This document shows, in pieces, positions 57,434 to 64,000 of a stretch of 64,000 bases of DNA; the first letter of the stretch is position 1, and each line of letters opens with the position of its first letter. The stretch covers positions 1,870,501 through 1,934,500 of the forward strand of contig NC_089322.1 of the NCBI RefSeq assembly GCF_036669915.1. Reading direction: 5' to 3'. Position numbers and translations under genes: made by a program. Under the pieces are notes generated by a model. The model worked only from the letters and a program-made list of their open reading frames with translations. It did not search any database and had not been told where the DNA came from. The DNA is from Pocillopora verrucosa (taxonomy: Eukaryota > Cnidaria > Anthozoa > Scleractinia > Pocilloporidae).

Positions 57434-60400
57434 CTAAACAACATTCCCTCCATTTTTCTGCTCTCCATGGTTTCCATTGCCTTTGTGAGTCTGCTCAACC
57501 TTGTTATGCTGTGCTTTCATTTCACTATGTTTCACAAATGTGTAAGCAGTTGAACCCCCTAAAACTAACGCATTACTAAACCACCACAAAGCTGTTTTAA
57601 TCTCATGATTCACTGTCACAGAGAGAATTGTCTGAGCACAAGCCTTGGCAGTTCCACTTACATTGTGCGTCAATGGACTTGTCACTTTGATTTGAAGGCC
57701 TGTTACATATCCGATTGCGATTCCAAACAACCCACCCAATACCATCATACCCCAAAAGTATACTGACTTGAGCATGTGGAAGCCATAGATCACTTTCACT
57801 TCACCACATATCACCATGAGAGGCAGGAAAAGAAATACAGCATTAAAATTGTTATAAAGTTGTAGACGCCAGATGTTACTATCAACAACTGGGAGAACCT
57901 TTTTGGTGAAAATTGCATTTAGGGATACACAAAGGCTGGCTAACACTCCAAACAGAATTCCAAGATAAGACAGTTCTCCTGAGTTTCCTTCTTGGTCGAC
58001 ACCCAAAAGAAAACCACAAATAATAATGGAACAGCAGAACATGGCTTTGCAGGACGTCTTCTGGCCAAGGATAATAAAGGAACAGATCTAACCAACAAAA
58101 CAAACAGAGCAAAGTTAACTAAACTAAAATGTCATCCATTATTATCATTTTTCGGGCACTGTGATGCAGTTTGTGTGCTGAAGACAAGATTTTGACAGGC
58201 TAAAATGTTTTTCAGCTCCCTTGCATCCTCACATTATTGTTCTGACTGTTCTGTTTAGTCACCAGCTTATGTTCTTGCCCAAGCCACTAGGTAAAGAGGG
58301 AAAATGACTCCAAAAATGGCTCAAAACATATTTGTGCCTGCGAAACATAAACTCTATTGTTTTATTGCATTCACAACTTTTTCAGTTGGTATCATTATTT
58401 TCACCATTCCAGTAAAACAAGCTAAACAAACACAAGCAGGTTTCTGTTTCATCATTTTTCAAGGTCTCATGACAAACTGCTACCAAGACTATCACATATC
58501 AAATCCCCTACAGCTTTGTATTACAATAACCCAAATAAACAGTAAGCAGAAAACTGTGGTGAAATGAAAAACCCTTCCTCAAATTGCAGTTCAAAATTTA
58601 GTTGCATCTTATCATAGTGTTATCATAGCACTTACCACATTGAAAACAGTTGTAAGTGACCTTCCAACATTGTAAAATGACACTCCAAGGTACTTGAGAC
58701 ACAAGTTATTGAAAGTAATCATTCCCACAAAAACAATGGACAATGGAAGAACCTGTGGAAATGTCAGAGAAGAAGAACAACATGATCACTAACCCTTTGA
58801 ACCCTAAGAGTGATCAGCACCTAATTTCTCCTTAAATTACTTGACGTGTTAAACCCTGAGATTGACCAGCATCTATTTTCTTCTTACAGTAATACTGCTA
58901 TATTATTCATTAAGATATGAGAATAAAGGAAATGATCGCCGACCTGAGAAGTTTTGACTGTTAGACAAATTCTCCCTGTCAGTACCAAAGAACATGTATA
59001 GGGAAGAGTATAGAGAATATCGATACTGATGTTAGGGTGTAAAGGGCTAAAAATCAAAATGAGGCAAATGGACAAAGCACAGACATTGTGGCTCCACCTC
59101 TTAACTGGAGACACAAAAACAATGATAACTAAGGTATGAACCAATCAACCCTTTCACTACCATGCATGACCATGGAGTAAATTCCCCTTACAGCATCAAT
59201 ACAATATTGAGTAAACAAGTTATGAGAATACATAAAGAGACACCTCAACTGGAGGCTATTATTGGATTTCAATAAACACCAAATTCTCAACACTAACATC
59301 AAGAGAAATAAATCACAGACAGAAAGGAGAATTGCTATTGTGATCTTGGAAGTGACAGGTACTGTGTCATATATCTGGCTTCAAATTATATACAAAGATC
59401 AAATATGCAAGAGGTCTGACATGAAAAACCCCTTAGCACTGATGTAAAGACTTCCTATTTAACGCTCAGATTTCCAAGTACATTACAATCATACAAATTA
59501 AACTTAGAAATCCTCTAAGAGCCTTCGCGAACTTTGCTTAACATGTACATCCAAGAAACCCCTATCTTTGTTGAACACATTGCATTTAACAGTTTGCTCC
59601 AATAAAGATACCTGACACATGGCATGAAATATCACAGATGATACTTTAATTTCCAATAGTCACGTGCAGCTGAATTCCTAATAATAGCAGGTGCACCAAC
59701 ATGGCACCCTTCAAAAAGTAAAGCTATATGCAAATGACACAATAGACAAGACAACTGAATTATGAAAAAACTATACACACCTCTCTTGACACCTTTAGAT
59801 CAATAGTGAAAGCTGGGAACTTGTCAATCCATGGATATTTATCTCCCAAAAAACTCAGAAGGAACAAGCAAATTAAGCACACAACACATTGAAACCAAGT
59901 GACAAACAGTGGAGCATCAAGCTGAAAAAAAAAGAGAAGCAGTGTTAGTCCCCAGAGGTGATTAACATGTAACTTCTCCTTGTAATACCAATCAATTATC
60001 CAGCAAACAGGTAATGAGAATACTCAAACTTATCTGGTGGAAGTTGTTACCTTGATCTAAAACCAAATTCTCAGAACTAATTTACAAGGAAATGCGAGGC
60101 AGATGGAAGGGAGAATTTACAGTCAGATCTTACCTTCAGGTCAGGACTGCTGAGAAGATACTTGTTCAAAAACACCATGGATATTGAGATCACCCTTGAA
60201 AAAAAAATGATAAAAACGCCAAAAAATATATATAAACAACAGTACAATGAATGCAAAAATAACAGGTAAAGCGAAACTGAAAATTTTCGCGGGTTGTAAC
60301 GTGGCAGTTTTAGTTATGCTTATGATATTCAAATCAGACAGAATTAATTGTAACTTATCAGAATAACTTGAAAGAAATAATTCCTAAAGTATGTCTTGAT

Positions 60401-60476
60401 TTTGACGTTAATCTTACCAATATAATGTTACAACAGTAGCAATCCGCACAGATTTCACAAAAACTGAGTCAGACAT
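57434..60476 (-). CDS. SLC35C1: GDP-fucose transporter
   Basis: Five exons with matching phases: 60,418-60,476; 60,134-60,194; 59,781-59,921; 58,636-58,752; 57,434-58,087. Together they give 343 residues against 364 in human. The match is dense: [68 protein letters not shown] and [17 protein letters not shown]. The protein imports GDP-fucose into the Golgi in exchange for GMP, for fucosylation of glycans. About ten membrane segments are visible and a hydrophilic tail ends it. The start MSDSVFVK is the ATG nearest TM1; an upstream in-frame ATG would add a poorly conserved leader. The donor of intron 2 abuts a MITE. Divergent from CTU2. Confidence 0.94.
58791..59050 (-). repeat. MITE, second subfamily, copy 15
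   Basis: Intron 3 of SLC35C1. The right part reads in reverse to GATGTTAGGGTGTAAAGGGCTAA. A partial extra end at 58,791-58,860 suggests a nested or doubled insertion. Confidence 0.65.
59147..59360 (+). repeat. MITE, diverged copy 16
   Basis: Intron 3 of SLC35C1. Starts CAACCCTTTCACTACCATG; the right end is weak. Confidence 0.6.
59948..60132 (+). repeat. MITE abutting SLC35C1 exon 2
   Basis: First-subfamily core (ACATGTAACTTCTCC, CAGCAAACAGGTAATGAGAA) that ends at CAGTCAGATCTTAC, right at the exon 2 boundary (60,134). The usual outer ends are missing. Confidence 0.75.
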
Positions 60477-60713
60477 TTTCAGAGGTTTTGAATTTCGCCG
60501 CAAGTGGTGAGTAGATTTCATAAATAAAGACACGACTTCTTTCGGCGTGGAGTATCTATTCCGGGGAGTAAACTCGCACAGCGGAATACCGTACTGAACA
60601 TGCGCGCATCTTTGAATAATCAACATGGCTGACTAAGACCGAACTAGGTTCCACGAGGCTGATTTTCGTAAAAATTTGTATATTCTTGTCTCGCAAAGAT
60701 CTTTCTAAACAAA
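60477..60713. promoter_or_regulatory. Bidirectional promoter SLC35C1 / CTU2
   Basis: Only 237 bases separate the two start codons, and transcription leaves in both directions. No TATA box is visible, as usual for shared housekeeping promoters. Confidence 0.6.
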
Positions 60714-62063
60714 ATGTGCAGTGTTCAAGAAGAAGATTTAGAGAATGTCCCATCTCACCTACAGGGAAAGCAATCTAAAGAAGAATTTGGCAGTAGAAGA
60801 ACGTGCATGAAGTGCGCTTCAAGCCTTGCAGTCGTGGTTGTTCGCCTCAACGATCCTTTGTGCAAGTCCTGTTTTCTGGCGTATTTTACGCACAAATTCC
60901 GTGCAACAATCGGAAAAGCGCGTGTAATACGGGCAGGAGAAAGGATTTTATTGGCATTTTCTGGAGGTCTGTCTTCGTCTGCAATGTTGCATTTAGTTTG
61001 TGAAGGTTTGAGTGGTGCGGCTCACAAAAAACTTCGATTCGAACCAGGGATCACTTTCATCGATGAAGGAGAAGTGCTGAAGCAAAGTGAAGAGGAGCGT
61101 TCTAGTTATATCGAACAGATTCGAGGCATAGCTTCAAGAGCAGAGTTTCCATTTCATCTGGTGAAGTTGGAGGACATTTTCTCCCGATCTGCACAAGATG
61201 ATGCCAGTTGTTGCAAGAAGTCTGAAACGTCAGAAAAAGGTGAAAAATTAAAAAGCCTGTTTGACGCAATGCCATCAGTGACAGAAAAAGAAGACTTGCT
61301 GAAGATACTCCGTAACCAACTGTTGCTTACAGTGGCCAGGAAAGAAGGATATTCAAAAGTAATGGTTGCAGACTGTGCCTCCAGACTGTCAGTGAGACTA
61401 CTATCCAATGTATCTCAAGGGAGGGGTGGAGATTTGCCATTTGACACTGGCTTTAGTGATGATCGTCATGACGATGTCATATTTGTCAGACCAATGCGAG
61501 AATTTGTGACTAAGGAGATAGCTCTGTATAATTTCTTTAACAATGTCCAAGCTGTAGTTATACCAACACTGTCCACCATGAGCCATTCACACATCAGCAT
61601 TGATCGTTTAACAGAAGAGTTTGTTAGTGGTCTTCAAGCTGATCTTCCTTTTACTGTCAGCACAATTTTTAGAACTGGTGATAAGCTATCTGTGAAGGAA
61701 TCCCCTGATGATGTCACTTCTTGTGCTCTTTGTGGCATTCCACTCAATGTGGATCCAACTCTGCTTTCCACCCTAACTGATGGTCTGAGTGCAGTGGAGC
61801 TCAATGAAGACAACAAAACTACTCCAAAGTCTGTGACTGAATCTTGTGGAAGCTGTGAAAGTGGATGTTCAAATTCTTTAGCTGAACAGCCACTAACCAG
61901 AGACAATATTCATGAAGCTTTATGTTATGGTTGCCGATTAACATTTAAAAATGTCAAGTTTAATCCGAGTGATTTTCCCTCATTTGTTATGGATGCTGCT
62001 AAGAAATCTCATCACAGGGCCCAGATGAAAGAACAGATCAAAGACTTTTTGTTGCATGATTGA
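60714..62063 (+). CDS. CTU2: Cytoplasmic tRNA 2-thiolation protein 2
   Basis: 449 residues in one exon. CTU2 works with CTU1 to thiolate the wobble uridine (U34) of Lys, Glu and Gln tRNAs, with sulphur passed from URM1. Landmarks: zinc-type CxxC pairs at 31-34 and 50-53, then ERILLAFSGGLSSSAML, the CTU2 version of the PP-loop (83-89). C-terminal CALC (337-340) and CYGC (404-407) pairs follow. The length is close to the usual size, and the start is the first ATG (CSVQEED). CTU2 lacks the full PP-loop catalysis of CTU1 and acts as its partner. Vertebrate CTU2 has many introns, so the single exon here is notable. No decay is seen. Confidence 0.94.
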   Translation: MCSVQEEDLENVPSHLQGKQSKEEFGSRRTCMKCASSLAVVVVRLNDPLCKSCFLAYFTHKFRATIGKARVIRAGERILLAFSGGLSSSAMLHLVCEGLSGAAHKKLRFEPGITFIDEGEVLKQSEEERSSYIEQIRGIASRAEFPFHLVKLEDIFSRSAQDDASCCKKSETSEKGEKLKSLFDAMPSVTEKEDLLKILRNQLLLTVARKEGYSKVMVADCASRLSVRLLSNVSQGRGGDLPFDTGFSDDRHDDVIFVRPMREFVTKEIALYNFFNNVQAVVIPTLSTMSHSHISIDRLTEEFVSGLQADLPFTVSTIFRTGDKLSVKESPDDVTSCALCGIPLNVDPTLLSTLTDGLSAVELNEDNKTTPKSVTESCGSCESGCSNSLAEQPLTRDNIHEALCYGCRLTFKNVKFNPSDFPSFVMDAAKKSHHRAQMKEQIKDFLLHD

Positions 62064-62278
62064 ATATACTTTACCTATCAGTGACAATCAGTTACTTCAC
62101 AGGTATATTTTTTGTGCCAATATATAACAATTTTGGGGAGACCTCTGCTCGACGAATTATTTTTTAAGTCTACTATCTCTGAGTGTGAGACAAGCATAAA
62201 AGTTTGTGTTTAGACTACAAGCAGTCCTCCCTTTCAGCAAAGTCTGACATAAGTAAGAAAAAATCAGCCCAAAAAAAC

Positions 62279-62364
62279 AGGTTGATGTTAGCACCCCACG
62301 CGGGATTCGTGGGGTAAGGCCCACATAAGGTGTAGTTCCTTGCTGCATGCCAACATCAATTTTT
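62279..62364. repeat. Short nested-hairpin foldback element
   Basis: Outer inverted words TTGATGTTAGC / GCCAACATCAA enclose a perfect inner hairpin ACCCCACG..CGTGGGGT (62,291-62,313). About 86 bp. It looks like a MITE or its relic. Confidence 0.65.
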
Positions 62365-62396
62365 TTTTTCACTGATTTTTTTTTTTTTTCATTTTT

Positions 62397-62605
62397 AACT
62401 CTTTAACTCCCATGAGTGACCAACACAGAATTTCTCCTTACAATATCAATACAATATCAACTAGATAAGTGATGAGAATAAAGACAAATATAAATTTGGG
62501 GATAAGTAGTTAATCCAATACTAAATTCTCTGAACTAATATTATAAGAATTGTATGGTTGACAGTAAGAAGAATTATAAATTTGACCTGGGAGGGAAAGG
62601 GTTAA
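62397..62605 (+). repeat. MITE, third subfamily, copy 17
   Basis: From AACTCTTTAACTCCCATGAG to CTGGGAGGGAAAGGGTTAAC. Its core ACTAATATTATAAGAATTGT is the complement of copies 10 and 12. Confidence 0.8.
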
Positions 62606-62702
62606 CTCATGGGATTAAATTTTCTCAATAGGAGGGACTGCCAATTGTCCAGTCTGTGTACAATTTGAATGTTGTTTTGATGGGTTTTATTGAAGTATCC
62701 CA

Positions 62703-63417
62703 TGGCATCCCATGCAATGATCTGCTTTACAGATATCCCAAAGTAAAAACGCATTTATCGTTTTTGATTGAAGCAGGGTGATTGTAGGGAGATCTTTGAA
62801 TGTTCAAGTCATTGAATTATGAAAAAGAAAAATCATTATCTCCAGACTCTTGTTTGTTGATCTTCATCTTCCTAAAAAAAAATGGAGATAACACTTGGCA
62901 TGAGCAAAGGGATAAGCAAAGTATAACCACCAAAATCACTGGAATGTGCTTGAAGTATTGAGCAGATATCTGATGGACACAAGCCAATCACAGCTGAGCA
63001 TGTTGTATTCCACTGTTTGACCCTGATCTTTGAGATACATTTAGTGGATTTTGCAATTTGAAACGACCATGGGGAAAAAAAATATATATATACATATATA
63101 AATATAAAATAAAAATAGGTACGCAATGCGTACATCTGTCTACAGATAACACCAGGCACTATCAACGGATGGGCAAACGATAACCACCAAACACACACAC
63201 GCGAATTAATCACAGCTGAGCATGTTATACTCAATTGTTTGACCATACTTTTTGAGATCCAGTTGGTGGATTTTGCAATTTGTGACCCTCTCTGAAAAAC
63301 CAACTACAAGGGTCACAGGCATCCCATGCAATGATGTGCTTTACAGATATCCTAAAGTAAAAACGCATTTATCGTTTTTGATTGAAGCAGGGTGATTGTA
63401 GGTAGATCTTTGATATA
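62703..63417. repeat. Direct repeats upstream of DPM3
   Basis: A 100-bp segment at 62,703-62,802 recurs with few changes at 63,319-63,413 (shared words GCATCCCATGCAATGAT and AAAACGCATTTATCG). Between them, 62,885-63,060 and 63,145-63,290 are diverged copies of each other (shared AATCACAGCTGAGCATGTT and GTGGATTTTGCAATTTG). No gene. Confidence 0.8.
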
Positions 63418-63719
63418 ATTTTTACACAAATCACATTTTAAGGTTTGTAATCATTCTTCAGTGTTGCTCCGCAAAGTAAGGAATTAAACACTTCTCTTTT
63501 GGAAAGAAATGAAAGGATTTTGCAGAATAACACATGCATCTCTAAAACCAAAACAATTACCAGTCAGTCAATCAATTTTCTTTTTTGACGAAAAGTGACA
63601 GACTTATTGAGAAAGAAGGAGAAAACTGGAAGCTTACACAACATTTATGTAGTCCATGGCTAAGACCACTGACCACTACTTACTGTCTGCTTGAAGAGTA
63701 ACTTGTGGCATCCGAAAAC

Positions 63720-63989
63720 ATGACTAAATTGACAGAATGGATCATCATTGCTGGAGTAGCCCTTTCGCTCTGGATTACCCCATTAACAGATATCCTACCG
63801 CTTAAAGTATCCTACAAAGCCAAGGAAGTAATATGGCCGGTAATCACGAGAATATTTTACGAAAGAGTATCGGGTTTTCACTCGATGAAGCAAGACCTTT
63901 GAATTGTGGCAAACAGCGAACATATTTTTCTCATATTTGCTTTTGTTTATCCTTTGCAGATGCCAATTTATGCTCTAATTGTATTTGGG
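63720..63989 (+). CDS. DPM3: Dolichol-phosphate mannosyltransferase subunit 3, 5' part
   Basis: Two exons are visible: 63,720-63,839 (40 codons) and 63,960-63,989 (10 codons, ending at GGGTGAGT). The window ends in the next intron. The start MTKLTEW matches human MTKLAQW, and KEVIWP matches QEVLWP. DPM3 is a small two-pass ER membrane protein that tethers the catalytic DPM1 subunit; the complex makes dolichol-phosphate-mannose for N-glycans, O-mannose and GPI anchors. The first membrane segment (WIIIAGVALSLWI) is clear. Full length should be about 90 residues, so roughly half is missing from the window. An alternative non-ATG extension was rejected. Confidence 0.85.
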
Positions 63990-64000
63990 GTGAGTTAATA

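Noticed and set aside
62872-63303. 143-codon minus-strand frame upstream of DPM3
   Set aside because: It runs through two diverged direct repeats and an AT tract and shows no domain.

Overview
The window looks like nuclear DNA from a cnidarian, most likely a stony coral. It is AT-rich, with single-exon rhodopsin-type receptor genes, short-exon animal genes with GT/AG introns, metazoan histone genes ending in the canonical 3' stem-loop, and a dense population of short inverted-repeat elements whose ends read CCCTTTAACTCCCA / TGGGAGTTAAAGGG. The species call is inference; no search could be run.

Positions 1-22,000 are a rearranged accessory region. A 35-bp minisatellite opens the window. Three related copies of a tandem cassette follow: a shared leader, a histone H4 gene, a spacer and a receptor gene. 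Copy A (about 669-9290) has a broken H4 and an intact receptor, and its leader is split by a DNA transposon (1271-3119). Copy B (about 15,470-20,000) has an intact receptor but no H4. Copy C (about 20,010-21,510) has an intact H4. Between A and B lie a decayed Myb/SANT-like gene, a LINE with a 2A-like peptide motif (11,400-14,705), and a Harbinger-type transposase fragment.

Positions 22,000-30,640 hold a 12-bp-unit foldback repeat, a C/EBP-gamma-like bZIP gene preceded by two perfect C/EBP-type sites, a repeat-rich gap, and a four-exon FAM72 gene on the minus strand. FAM72 is divergent from the next gene.

Positions 30,637-53,438 are one 12-exon SLC37-family transporter gene (434 codons rebuilt from exons with matching phases). 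Its 13.7-kb intron 10 contains a replication-type histone array. There are two direct units (H2B-, H2A+, H4-, H3 remnant+) and one inverted unit (H3-, H4+, H2A-, H2B+). Intact in the array are three H2B, three H2A, two H4 and only one H3. The second unit's H4 and H3 are fused remnants left by a deletion through their shared promoter.

Positions 53,440-64,000 hold a repeat-rich gap, a five-exon GDP-fucose transporter (SLC35C1, minus strand), an intronless CTU2 gene divergent from it, more repeats, and the first two exons of DPM3 running off the window. SLC35C1 and DPM3 both serve glycosylation; CTU2 serves tRNA wobble-uridine thiolation.
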